From NCBI RefSeq assembly GCF_024054565.1, contig NZ_JAMXLR010000061.1, forward strand, positions 248,001 through 312,000: a DNA stretch of 64,000 bases. The letters are read 5' to 3'. This DNA is from Aeoliella straminimaris (GTDB lineage Bacteria > Planctomycetota > Planctomycetia > Pirellulales > Lacipirellulaceae). Shown here one piece after another: positions 18,159-26,740 of the stretch (positions are counted from its first letter, which is position 1; every line of letters begins with the position of its first letter). The notes beneath the pieces are model-generated. The model saw only the letters and a program-made list of their open reading frames with translations. It did not search any database and was not told the DNA's origin. Made by a program: the position numbers and the translations under genes.

Positions 18159-18641
18159 ATGTATCTCTATTTAGCACGGCATGCCTGGGCGGGGCATTAT
18201 GGCGATCCGGAATGGCCGGACGACAGCGAGCGGCCGCTCACCATCGAGGGAGTCGAGCGGTACCGGCACGTACTCCGCAAACTTTCCCGCGGCGGGATGC
18301 GCCTCGAGGCCATCGCCACGAGTCCCTACGTCCGCTGCGAGCAAACGGCTGAGTTGATTGCCGAAGCATGTGGCGGGCATATCACGACGCTCGACTCGCT
18401 GGCGATTGGGGCCGAGCTCGATGAGTTGGTCGAGTGGACCAACCACCACGCGGCCGAACAAGTCTGCTGGGTGGGCCACAACCCCGATATGCCCCACCTG
18501 GCCGCCGCACTGCTGGGCGGCGACAACAGCGCGATCCGCTTCGCCAAAGGCGCGGTGGCCGCCATCAGGTTCTACGACCAGGTTGAACTCGGCACCGGCG
18601 AGCTCTACTGGCTGGCAACGGCGAAGTTGCTGGGGGTCTAG
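18159..18641 (+). CDS. sixA: phosphohistidine phosphatase SixA
   Basis: 160 residues, histidine phosphatase superfamily. The catalytic motif is LARHAWAG with R7 and H8; later motifs are SPYVRCEQTAELI (second Arg) and VGHNPDMPHLAAAL (second His). Length and lack of the extra lobe match SixA, which removes phosphate from His-phosphorylated proteins; in enterobacteria it acts on PtsP/NPr. The window also encodes EI, HPr and PtsN, so a target in that chain is possible but unproven. Convergent with the GH18 gene. Confidence 0.88.
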   Translation: MYLYLARHAWAGHYGDPEWPDDSERPLTIEGVERYRHVLRKLSRGGMRLEAIATSPYVRCEQTAELIAEACGGHITTLDSLAIGAELDELVEWTNHHAAEQVCWVGHNPDMPHLAAALLGGDNSAIRFAKGAVAAIRFYDQVELGTGELYWLATAKLLGV

Positions 18642-18650
18642 GTAACCACG

Positions 18651-18727
18651 GAGAGCATAGAGAGCACGAATTTTTGGAACACCAAACTGATTCTTTCGTT
18701 CCGTGAACTCTGTGTCCGCTGTGGTTA
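18651..18727. repeat. inverted pair of dispersed repeats between convergent genes
   Basis: TAACCACGGAGAGCATAGAG and its continuation face an inverted partner ending CTCTGTGTCCGCTGTGGTTA. The imperfect arms of about 28 bp could fold into a hairpin and serve as a bidirectional transcription barrier. Same family as the repeats inside the M56 gene. Confidence 0.5.
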
Positions 18728-18728
18728 G

Positions 18729-19859
18729 TCACTTCTTTGCAGCTGACTCCCCTTTCGGCCACGCCCTGTACGACGCTTCCACCAGCCAGTTTTTGCCGTC
18801 GGACATGCGGTCCTGGTGTAGGGCCCAGAAGAAAACGCCGCGGAACTGTTGGCCGCGGGCCCAGACCGTTTTGCGATAGATCGAGTTACGGTCGTCGTAG
18901 GCGATCAACAAACTGGTGTCGGCAGGCGACATCATCCAGGGGGCTTTTACCTCGTCGTCCCACTCGGCCTTCCAGTCTTTCTTCAGCAACTGGCGGATCT
19001 GCACGTAGGACAGCACCTGATGGTCGGCTCGCTGTGCGCGGTCGAGAGGTGCGTATTTCTGGCTGGCTGGAAAGCCGCGTCCATAGAACGGCAGCCCCAA
19101 CACCAGCTTGTCGGCCGGCACGCCGCGTTCGCGCTGCCAGTACTCCATGGCCGAGGTCACCGAGCGCCAGGTGCGGCCGGGATCGTTCTGCGAAGGCATG
19201 AGCGGCGAGTTGTGCGCCACCACGCGGTCCCATGGCCCGGAGAAGTCGTACGTCATCACGTTCAACCAATCGAGGTCACCAAGCACCGCGTCGACATCGA
19301 TGAACTTGCCAAAGTACTCGGTGGCACTTACCGCGGCGGTTAGAATATAGGGTTCGCTGCGGCCGCTGGCTTTGGCCGTTTGGTCAAGCTTCGTGCGGAA
19401 CGCCTTGACCAGCGCGACGAACTGCCTGGTCTCCGCAGCGGTGCGGGGGTGCTCCCAATCGATGTCGACACCATCGTAGTGGTTGTCGACCACCAGCTTT
19501 ACCACTTCGTCCACGTACTTGGTCATGCGATCGTTGTCGGCCGTGATGGACTTCATGGCCGCCGTGGTGTTGCCGCCGCCGAGGCTGAGCAGCACTTTCA
19601 CCTGGTGTTGGTGGGCCGCGTCGGTCAGCTCGCGATTGGGGACCTCCTTGCCGGTAACTGGCTGACCCTGCTCGTCGGTGGTGAGAAAGGCGTGCGAGAT
19701 ATGCGTCAGACGGGCGAAGGGAATGTCCGCCACCGGCAGATCACCGAACGTGGCGTAGTAGCCCATCATCACTCGGTCGTCCGCAGACGCGGGGCGCGCA
19801 CCAACTAGCACCATCGCACCAATCGCCACAATCGCCAAGGTTTTCCAATTGCCGTGCAC
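18729..19859 (-). CDS. secreted glycoside hydrolase family 18 (chitinase-like)
   Basis: The catalytic strand DGVDIDWEHP carries the DxxDxDxE motif; the acid Glu is about residue 136. Other GH18 elements are present: the SLGG strand, the NVMTYD motif and the terminal GVFFWAL strand. A signal peptide ends at PASA-DD. The frame opens 7 codons earlier, but GGGAGGAG ends 7 bp before an in-frame GTG, which gives a better start and a cleaner signal peptide, so GTG 19859 is chosen. Likely cleaves beta-1,4-GlcNAc linkages outside the cytoplasm; no chitin-binding module is seen. Convergent with sixA. Confidence 0.88.
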   Translation of the reverse strand: MHGNWKTLAIVAIGAMVLVGARPASADDRVMMGYYATFGDLPVADIPFARLTHISHAFLTTDEQGQPVTGKEVPNRELTDAAHQHQVKVLLSLGGGNTTAAMKSITADNDRMTKYVDEVVKLVVDNHYDGVDIDWEHPRTAAETRQFVALVKAFRTKLDQTAKASGRSEPYILTAAVSATEYFGKFIDVDAVLGDLDWLNVMTYDFSGPWDRVVAHNSPLMPSQNDPGRTWRSVTSAMEYWQRERGVPADKLVLGLPFYGRGFPASQKYAPLDRAQRADHQVLSYVQIRQLLKKDWKAEWDDEVKAPWMMSPADTSLLIAYDDRNSIYRKTVWARGQQFRGVFFWALHQDRMSDGKNWLVEASYRAWPKGESAAKK

Positions 19860-20019
19860 GCGCAACTCCTCCCATTTCACCTGAACTCGGCTGTCCTATT
19901 GTGTCTTACGGTTTTTCACCGTGCCACCAGCTACCCGGCATCCGATGGAAAAAGAGGCCCTTTGGTGCGTCTGCAACAGGCCTGATTGAAGCATTCCTCA
20001 GTTTCCGAGTTCGAGTTCG

Positions 20020-21690
20020 ATGGCAAAACAAGCGGCATACGATGCGGTGGTGATTGGTGGTGGGCACAATGGGCTGATTTGCGCCGCCTACCTGGCCAAG
20101 GCAGGCAAAAAGGTGGCCGTCGTGGAACGCCGCGGTGTGCTGGGGGGCTGCGCCACGACCGAGGAACTGTGGCCCGGTTACAAAGTCTCCACCGCCGCCT
20201 ACGTGGTGAGCCTGCTGCTGCCCGAGATCATTCAGGACCTGAAGCTCCGCGCCCACGGCCTGGAGATCCTACCGCGGACCCCCTCGTCGTTCACGCCGCT
20301 GCCGGATGGTCGCAGCCTGCTGATGGGCCCCGAACCGGGACTCAACCACCGCGAGATCTCCAAGTTCAGCGCCGCCGACGCCGAGGCCTTCCCGCGTTAC
20401 GAGGCACTGTTGGAACGCGTGGCGAGCGTGCTCGAGCCGGTGCTCAGCCAAACCGCACCCGATCCGCTGCCGCTGCCGAACGAATGGCGCAAGGCGAGCT
20501 TCACCAAGAAGATGCGCGACACCAAGAAAATGTGGTCGCTGTACCAGGCGATGGCCGCGCTGGGCGAAGACCTGCCGGCCGCCGTGGAGATACTCACCGG
20601 CGCCGCGCGGCCGATTCTCGATCGCTGGTTCGAGTCCGACGCGCTCAAGGCCACGCTGGCAACCGACGCCATCATTGGCGCGTTCCTCTCCATCAGCTCG
20701 CCCGGCAGCGCGTACGTGCTGCTGCATCACGTGATGGGCGAGGCGGGCGGCGCCCGTGGCGTGTGGGGCTACATCCGCGGCGGCATGGGCGCGCTGAGCG
20801 ACGCCGTGGCCCGCTCGGCCACCGAGATGGGGGTCGAGATCTTGCGCGAAACGGCCGTCAGCGAGATTCACACCGAAGGTGGCAAGGTGACTGGCGTCAC
20901 GCTGTCCGATGGTTCGCAGCTCGACTCGCCGGTGGTCGCCTCGAGTGTGGACGCCAACCTCACGTACCTCAAGCTGCTCGACTCCAGCGTGCTGCCCGAG
21001 AACTTCCGCCAGGCCATCGAGAACATCGACTATGCGTCGGCCTCGATGAAGATCAACCTGGCCCTGGCCGAGCCGCCCAACTTCACCGCGCTGCCGTCGA
21101 CGGGCATCGCCCCGCATCACCATGGCACGATGCACATCGGGCCGTCGCTGGAGTACATCGAGCGGGCGTACGACGACGCCAAGTACGGCCGGCCGAGCGA
21201 GTCGCCGGTGATCGAGATGACCATGGCCTCGAGCGTCGACGACACGATCGCCCCGCCCGGCAAACACATCCTGTCGTGCTTCGTGCAGTTTGCGCCGTAC
21301 CACCTGTCGAATCTTCCACTGGCGGGCGAGGGAACCGGGTCGAGCGTCGGCGTGGGCGTGACCTGGGACGACATCAAGGAGCAGTTCGCCGACCGCTGCG
21401 TCCAGGTGATCGGCGAGTACGCCCCCAACGTGCCCGACGTGATTGAGCACCGGCAGGTGCTGAGCCCGGTGGACCTCGAGCGGGTGTACGGCATCACCGG
21501 CGGCAACATCATGCAGGGAGCGATGAACGCCAACCAACTGTTCTGCTTCCGCCCCATCGCCGGCTGGGCCGACCACCACTCGCCGATCGAAGGCTTGTAT
21601 CTATGCGGCGCCGCCAGCCACCCGGGCGGCGGCGTGATGGGGGCGTGTGGGAAGAACGCTGCAGGGGAGATTTTGAGGGATTGGCGGTAG
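20020..21690 (+). CDS. FAD-dependent oxidoreductase, phytoene desaturase/PYROXD2-like
   Basis: 556 residues. An N-terminal dinucleotide fold has GGGHNGLICAAYLAKAG then VVERR, and the second family motif GGCATTEELWPGYKVS matches the PYROXD2/CrtI-like group. The C-terminus carries GLYLCGAASHPGGGVMGACG, the FAD-closing motif. The His in GGGHNG is typical of this group rather than true CrtI. Substrate unknown; no carotenoid genes are adjacent. Appears to be a single-gene unit. Confidence 0.87.
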   Translation: MAKQAAYDAVVIGGGHNGLICAAYLAKAGKKVAVVERRGVLGGCATTEELWPGYKVSTAAYVVSLLLPEIIQDLKLRAHGLEILPRTPSSFTPLPDGRSLLMGPEPGLNHREISKFSAADAEAFPRYEALLERVASVLEPVLSQTAPDPLPLPNEWRKASFTKKMRDTKKMWSLYQAMAALGEDLPAAVEILTGAARPILDRWFESDALKATLATDAIIGAFLSISSPGSAYVLLHHVMGEAGGARGVWGYIRGGMGALSDAVARSATEMGVEILRETAVSEIHTEGGKVTGVTLSDGSQLDSPVVASSVDANLTYLKLLDSSVLPENFRQAIENIDYASASMKINLALAEPPNFTALPSTGIAPHHHGTMHIGPSLEYIERAYDDAKYGRPSESPVIEMTMASSVDDTIAPPGKHILSCFVQFAPYHLSNLPLAGEGTGSSVGVGVTWDDIKEQFADRCVQVIGEYAPNVPDVIEHRQVLSPVDLERVYGITGGNIMQGAMNANQLFCFRPIAGWADHHSPIEGLYLCGAASHPGGGVMGACGKNAAGEILRDWR

Positions 21691-21715
21691 CGTGGTGGCG
21701 CGCTGCATTTGGGGT

Positions 21716-21973
21716 TCAGCTTTTGCTCTGCCGCAATTCCGCGTCGTTCAGTGTTCCAGAGAGTAACCCCTCTTGTTGAAGTCGAAACTCAACCGACACG
21801 AAGTCGGCGGCGCGGACTGGGCGATCTACGGAGCGGTCATCTAGCAGCGAAAACGCCAATAAAATATCGCGTTCTTGATGCTCGAACACGCGTTCAAAGT
21901 CCGATGGGGACGTATCCACGAACCCCAGCTGCTCTAAATATGCGAACAGCCATTGGTACGTAATCCTGGTCAC
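21716..21973 (-). CDS. small protein, paralogue of its upstream neighbour
   Basis: 85 residues, GTG start with a GGGAG site upstream. Compared with the next gene upstream it shares the sequence plan LxxYLxxLGF, a His-Glu pair, then (D)RxVRxADxxSVxxRLxxxGL. Both therefore come from one duplication. Function unknown. Third gene of the DUF4365 cassette, 12 bp after its paralogue. Confidence 0.65.
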   Translation of the reverse strand: MTRITYQWLFAYLEQLGFVDTSPSDFERVFEHQERDILLAFSLLDDRSVDRPVRAADFVSVEFRLQQEGLLSGTLNDAELRQSKS

Positions 21974-21985
21974 GGCGTGCTCCCG

Positions 21986-22258
21986 CTACGAGGCTATTGG
22001 CAGCTTGCCTAGCCTGAACTGTTCGATATCCGCCTCATTGACCAACCCTGCCGAATCCAGTCGCGTCAGTACGGACAACAAATCTGCCGATCGAACAGTG
22101 CGACCATCACTCGGAACCGAAAGTGAGATGATCGTTCCGGATTCAGAATGCAAGAACGCCAGCGAACTGTTTACTTTGGCCAACGGCTCGAATCCCAATC
22201 GCAACAGGAAGGCCTGCAGGCTATCAATCGTCAGCTCATTTCGGGGGTCGCGAGGCAT
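21986..22258 (-). CDS. small protein, first of two tandem paralogues
   Basis: 90 residues. AAGGAGGG lies 8 bp before the ATG, one of the best ribosome sites in the window. The start overlaps the DUF4365 stop by 23 bp, indicating translational coupling. The body FLLRLGFEP, AFLHSESGTII, GRTVRSADLLSVLTRLDSAGL resembles short toxin- or antitoxin-sized proteins but matches no family I can name. Confidence 0.7.
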   Translation of the reverse strand: MPRDPRNELTIDSLQAFLLRLGFEPLAKVNSSLAFLHSESGTIISLSVPSDGRTVRSADLLSVLTRLDSAGLVNEADIEQFRLGKLPIAS

Positions 22259-22772
22259 CGGGATACCCTCCTTGGTTTCTCAGGTTGTCAACGGTCGCGA
22301 GCGACTTGCGGCGAAAGTCATCGATCGAATTGACATTCAATTTGTTTGCCAGTGGAATGTGGAGATGCACCGTTTCCTTGTCAGGATCTACCAATTCTGG
22401 TTGGCGACTTACGCATTCCTGAATGTGAAGCCAATACGCCGTATCGGTTTTGACGTCAAATACGACCAGCACAAATGGGTACACCTCCAATGACCAGTAG
22501 TGCAGGTCTCCCGTCTTGATTGGTAGCGATATTGCCGACCCATTGCTGATGACCTTCAAACTCTCGCTTGCTTTCAACTGAAACCGTACTTCTCCGTTCT
22601 CAATTTCGCCGTTGGTTGCGAAATGAAACATCGTGACATCAACACCATAATCGCGTTCAGGCCTCCGAAGTACGTGTCCCTTCAGAAGCACGAACCGCTC
22701 TAAATGGTTCTCACTCAAGTCCTCTATTACGTGTTCACGCGTACGTCGTTTTCTTCGAGGCGTGTCGGACAT
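22236..22772 (-). CDS. DUF4365 domain protein (PD-(D/E)XK nuclease-like)
   Basis: 178 residues from the chosen Met (MSDTPRRKRRTREHVIED), although the frame is open a little further up. The family pattern is clear: NHLERFVLLKGH, DYGVDVTMFHF, VRFQLKAS, then the WSLEVYPFVLVVFD and YWLHIQECV strands. The GVD and QLKAS elements correspond to the D and (E/Q)xK residues of the PD-(D/E)XK fold, so a nuclease-like role is possible but not demonstrated. DUF4365 proteins are often found in accessory or defence-type loci. First gene of a three-gene cassette. Confidence 0.78.
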   Translation of the reverse strand: MSDTPRRKRRTREHVIEDLSENHLERFVLLKGHVLRRPERDYGVDVTMFHFATNGEIENGEVRFQLKASESLKVISNGSAISLPIKTGDLHYWSLEVYPFVLVVFDVKTDTAYWLHIQECVSRQPELVDPDKETVHLHIPLANKLNVNSIDDFRRKSLATVDNLRNQGGYPDASRPPK

Positions 22773-23210
22773 TTTGGGTGGATTGGCGAGCCTGCAAAAG
22801 TTATCAGATGAACTCGAGTCAATATAGATGGATTTCCGAGAGGTTGCTAGCATTTCGAGTATCAGTACTGGAAGACGTCGCTGCCGTTTCGTCCCGCCTG
22901 TTTCCCTCGTTTCGCATCAATTCTCTATCGAGTATGGAGTGACGAACCGTGGGATGGCTGATGTTACAGAGCCCGTACGCCTCTGCTGCCCTACGGTCAT
23001 CGGGCACCAAAATCAGGTCCTTAGCGAGTCGAGAGATTACGACGGTCTGTCGAGATGAACTGCGCCAGCAGTGCCTCCCAATCCTTCTGCAATCGCGCGG
23101 CCACGCACGGTCTCTTCGGCATGTATTCTCACTTGCTTCTCCCAAAAGCTACAATTGGACCGAACGTCACTTCGTATCGCCATGTAACTAGCCGTACCTC
23201 TATTCAACCT
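22773..23210. other. upstream region of the DUF4365 cassette
   Basis: 438 bp between divergent genes. Open frames on both strands are Arg/Ser-rich and unlike any family. Probably the two promoters plus decayed sequence; no clean -35/-10 pair was found. Confidence 0.35.
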
Positions 23211-23750
23211 ATGCACTCACCATTCGATCAAACCGTCGAACAAGCATGGACTGATTTCGCTTGGATGTTCGACGAGATGTTCAACCAGGGCATGTGTTTC
23301 TTTGAAGGATACATTCCTGCGATTGGTCCGGAGTCACTCGAGTCTTCTCTTGCCCAGTTGACCGATTCCGAGTTGGATTGCTCCAACAGTGTGTGGGGCG
23401 ACAACACGACCGAAGCGGACTGGCATCGCACCTACTCGCTGTCGGAATACATCTCCCTCTTTAGCTCAGGGCGAATTCAAATGCTTCACGTGGACTACCG
23501 CGTGAGCTTCTCCGGTTACACGTTCACCCTCAAACTGATGTTCGAGCGATCGGGAAATCTCGAGATCATCTTCTATCGCGAGAACTTGCTTCCTCGTGCA
23601 GAGACTCATACACGTTTTGTGGCGGCGTGCCAGTACTTCCGACATCTCCACTCGTTGTTTCAAGGAGCGGCTCTGTTCATCGGTCCCGATACGCTGAACT
23701 ACACTGTTTGGCCTGATTCCGTGCCGCGAGAATGGCAACGTTTGCTCTAA
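23211..23750 (+). CDS. uncharacterised cytoplasmic protein
   Basis: 179 residues, no signal peptide or membrane helix. Aromatic-rich (WTDFAWMFDEMF, RVSFSGYTFTLKLMF) and acidic. No family recognised. The frame opens upstream of 23211 with Ser/Arg-rich sequence of no apparent merit, so the ATG at 23211 is taken as the start although its ribosome site is weak. Confidence 0.5.
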   Translation: MHSPFDQTVEQAWTDFAWMFDEMFNQGMCFFEGYIPAIGPESLESSLAQLTDSELDCSNSVWGDNTTEADWHRTYSLSEYISLFSSGRIQMLHVDYRVSFSGYTFTLKLMFERSGNLEIIFYRENLLPRAETHTRFVAACQYFRHLHSLFQGAALFIGPDTLNYTVWPDSVPREWQRLL

Positions 23751-23864
23751 AGCCCACAGGCAACCTCTTCGCCGCTTCCCCATCCGGTCTGCCATCTCGG
23801 TTATAATCCACCGCAGCAGTTCATCCGCGTCAGGCAGCATCCGTTCTACCCACCTCGTTTGATC

Positions 23865-25568
23865 ATGAAGCCATACATCGTTGCGTTAGGTTTAGGGATC
23901 CTAGTGGCCATGCAAACTAGCTCGGCAGTCGATCGACCAGAAGGCCGCACGTTTGTTACGCGATCACCGGCCGTGGGCACGCGGGGTATGGCGGCCACGA
24001 GTCAGCCGCTGGCAAGTTTGGCGGCCATCGAGATCCTTCGTGCCGGTGGCAACGCCGTGGATGCGGCCATTGCGGCCAATGCCGTGCAGTGTGTGACCGA
24101 GCCGACCTCGTGCGGGCTGGGTGGCGACCTGTTTGCCATTGTGTGGGACCACGAAACACAGAAGCTCTACGGACTGAATGCCAGCGGCCGCAGCCCGCAG
24201 GCGCTCACGCTGGCGGAGTTCGAGCGGCTGGGCCACGAGACCATTCCGAAGTACGGCATGCTGCCGATCACGGTGCCAGGCTGCGTCGACGGGTGGTTCA
24301 CGCTGCACAAGCGATTTGGCAAGCTGCCCATCGAGCAGGTGCTCGCACCCGCCATCGCCCACGCCCGCGATGGCTTCGCGGTCACCGAGGTAATCTCCAA
24401 GTACTGGGCCGGCGGCGTGGCAGCGCGACGCGATCAGCCGGGCTGGGCGGACGTGTTCCTGGTCGATGGCAAACCGCCGGCGCACGGGCAGACGTTTCGC
24501 AATCCCGCACTGGCCAAGACGCTCGAGAAGATTGCCACCGGCGGGGCGGACGAATTCTACCGCGGCGACATCGCCCGAGTGATCGACCGCTTCATGCGCG
24601 ATCATGGCGGCTACCTTCGTTACGACGACCTGGCCAATCATCGCAGCGATTGGGTGCAGCCAGTGAGCGTCGAGTATCGCGGCTACGACGTCTGGGAGCT
24701 TCCACCCAACGGGCAAGGCATTGCCGCGCTGCAGATGCTGCAAATGCTCAAGCGGTTCGATCTGGCGAAGGCCGGCTTTGGCAGTGCCGACCATCTGCAC
24801 TACTTTCTGGAGGCCAAGAAGCTTGCCTTCGAGGATCGCGCCCGGTTCTACGCCGACCCGGCTTTCAATCCGGCGCCTGTCGCAGCGTTGATTTCCGACG
24901 AGTACGGCGCCAAGCGGGCCGAGCTGATCGACGCCCAGCGGGCTGCGAAAGACGTGGAGGCCGGTGATCCTGTGCTCCGCGATGGCGATACCATTTATCT
25001 GACCACCGCCGACAAGGATCACAACATGGTGTCGCTGATCCAGAGCAACTTCCGCGGCTTCGGCGCGGGGCCCTGCCCGCCGGGGCTTGGCTTTTCGTTT
25101 CAAGATCGCGGCGAGCTCTTCAACCTGGAGCCGGGCCACGCCAACAGCTACGCACCGGGCAAGCGGCCGTTCCACACGATCATCCCCGCCTTCGTCACGA
25201 AAGAGGGCCAGCCGGTGATGAGCTTCGGCGTGATGGGGGGCGACATGCAGCCACAAGGCCACGTGCAGGTTCTCGTCAACCTGCTCGATTTCGAGATGGG
25301 CCTGCAAGAAGCCGGCGATGCCCCGCGGGTGCGTCACGATGGTTCATCGACACCAACGGGTGTTCCTGCCGATGAAGAGGGCGGCACCGTATACGTCGAA
25401 AGTGGCGTCGGCGATGAGACGCTTCGCGAACTCGCACGCCTCGGGCATGCGGTGAAGCTCGGCAACGGCGACTTCGGCGGCTACCAGGCCATCTGGTACG
25501 ACAGAGAGCGCGGCGTGTACTACGGAGCGACCGAATCACGTAAGGATGGCGTTGCGATCGGATTCTGA
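23865..25568 (+). CDS. ggt: gamma-glutamyltransferase (glutathione hydrolase)
   Basis: Ntn-hydrolase that splits gamma-glutamyl bonds, usually periplasmic. A signal peptide ends near MQTSSA. The large-subunit body includes GGNAVDAAIAANAVQCVTEP and the CGLGGD motif. Autoprocessing would occur before Thr376 in DGDTIYLTTAD, the new N-terminus of the small subunit, and the later GGDMQPQGHVQVL motif closes the active site. 567 residues is normal. The ATG at 23865 follows an in-frame TTG two codons earlier and is preferred because it gives a standard Lys-containing signal start. Confidence 0.92.
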   Translation: MKPYIVALGLGILVAMQTSSAVDRPEGRTFVTRSPAVGTRGMAATSQPLASLAAIEILRAGGNAVDAAIAANAVQCVTEPTSCGLGGDLFAIVWDHETQKLYGLNASGRSPQALTLAEFERLGHETIPKYGMLPITVPGCVDGWFTLHKRFGKLPIEQVLAPAIAHARDGFAVTEVISKYWAGGVAARRDQPGWADVFLVDGKPPAHGQTFRNPALAKTLEKIATGGADEFYRGDIARVIDRFMRDHGGYLRYDDLANHRSDWVQPVSVEYRGYDVWELPPNGQGIAALQMLQMLKRFDLAKAGFGSADHLHYFLEAKKLAFEDRARFYADPAFNPAPVAALISDEYGAKRAELIDAQRAAKDVEAGDPVLRDGDTIYLTTADKDHNMVSLIQSNFRGFGAGPCPPGLGFSFQDRGELFNLEPGHANSYAPGKRPFHTIIPAFVTKEGQPVMSFGVMGGDMQPQGHVQVLVNLLDFEMGLQEAGDAPRVRHDGSSTPTGVPADEEGGTVYVESGVGDETLRELARLGHAVKLGNGDFGGYQAIWYDRERGVYYGATESRKDGVAIGF

Positions 25569-25689
25569 AGTCGACCCGTGAAGCCGTGTTGATCCAATGC
25601 ACTGCGGCGCTTTCAACCCGACGATGCTCATCTGGGCGCTGGTGAGATGGGTTTGATTGCGCGTTGTCACAAGAATAGAAGCCCACGCA

Positions 25690-25726
25690 CAAAAACACCC
25701 CGGTCAACATGAGTTGCCGGGGTGTT
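25690..25726 (-). terminator. rho-independent terminator of the PEP-CTERM gene
   Basis: Arms AACACCCCGG (25694-25703) and CCGGGGTGTT (25717-25726) form a 10-bp stem, extended by an inner CAAC/GTTG pairing. On the reverse strand the stem is followed by TTTTTG. It sits 27 bp after the gene's stop. Confidence 0.8.
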
Positions 25727-25752
25727 GATAGTTAAGGATTGTAGCTGCGGCA

Positions 25753-26481
25753 CTACAGGGTGCTGCGAAGCTGGCGTCGAACGCCCCACAGACCAAGCAC
25801 GCCCAAAGCTGCGATGCTAATCGTTGCGGGTTCGGGAATCGCACAGTACTCGGCTCCCCCCAGTTCCACGACATAGTCGCCCGACTCGCCGGCGAATTCC
25901 CAAGTGGAAAAAGCACCCGCGTCAGGGTTGGGACCATGCAGTTCGAGATTGTCCGAGGAAATGCTGCCGGTGTCGGAGAACAGGATCAACTCCGTGACGT
26001 CGAGTGGATCGTTGTCATACCCGGTAACCGCCAACAGGTACTTGCCGGGCGTGAGCGAGACATTCGCAGCCGAAGCGGCAACCGTGTTGGGGAAGGTCGA
26101 CGGATCCGAAATGAACGAACGCCAATTCGGCTCGCCGATGAAGTCGTCGTTCGCCACGGCTGGCGTACCATCTTCGTTGAACAGGAAGAGCCGGGTGTCG
26201 AAAGTGGCCGACGCCGTCATGTTGCCGTAAGACTCTTCGGTGGTGGCATAGAACGCGGTGGTATCGGTGATCATGATGGAATAGACATCCACCCAATCAT
26301 CATCCGCCCCCGTGCTTCCGCGAATCTGAGTAAGGGCACCCACCCCCTTGGTATCCTGACGGTTGGGAATGTCGTCAGGTGCATCGCCAATTTCGACCCA
26401 TGCTTGGCCTAAAGCAGCGGAAAAGCTGAAGAAGACGACCGCAAGACTTGCAGCCGCACGCGCACACATCAACCGATTCAT
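25753..26481 (-). CDS. PEP-CTERM sorting-domain protein
   Basis: 242 residues. A signal peptide (to about FSAALG) precedes a beta-rich extracellular domain with Thr/Asp-rich strands resembling pre-peptidase-type repeats. The C-terminus has the exosortase sorting tail: IPEPATISIAALGVLGLWG followed by RRQLR, i.e. PEP motif, membrane helix and basic end. Exosortase would process it for surface display or secretion; no exosortase gene is in this window. Single gene with its own terminator. Confidence 0.88.
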   Translation of the reverse strand: MNRLMCARAAASLAVVFFSFSAALGQAWVEIGDAPDDIPNRQDTKGVGALTQIRGSTGADDDWVDVYSIMITDTTAFYATTEESYGNMTASATFDTRLFLFNEDGTPAVANDDFIGEPNWRSFISDPSTFPNTVAASAANVSLTPGKYLLAVTGYDNDPLDVTELILFSDTGSISSDNLELHGPNPDAGAFSTWEFAGESGDYVVELGGAEYCAIPEPATISIAALGVLGLWGVRRQLRSTL

Positions 26482-26740
26482 TAGACTAACTCCCTCCCCA
26501 AAGTAGTGAAGATGAACCGCCTACTTTACGTGACAGCCCTAGCCATCCCCGGCCCTTAGACTATTCTCCCACCGCAACCAGAGTCAAGAGAAAAGCAAAG
26601 TTTCTGGCCTTTTTTCGCGACTTGAGCTGCCCCGACTGGGTGCCATTTTGTGCAGTAGGAAGTGGGGTTGGAGCAGGTTCTTGGCACCACAGAAGTGCCC
26701 CTACACGAGTATAATCGAGTGCGGTCTCGGCTCACCCACC

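Noticed and set aside
22819..23145. Reverse-strand 108-codon frame upstream of the DUF4365 gene
   Set aside because: Arg/Ser-rich, no ribosome site, no family; probably non-coding promoter region.
26681..26715. Promoter with TTGGCA and TATAAT before the pseudokinase
   Set aside because: The spacer would be 23 bp, too long for sigma-70, and the sigma-54 match (TGGCAC then GTGCC) is poor.
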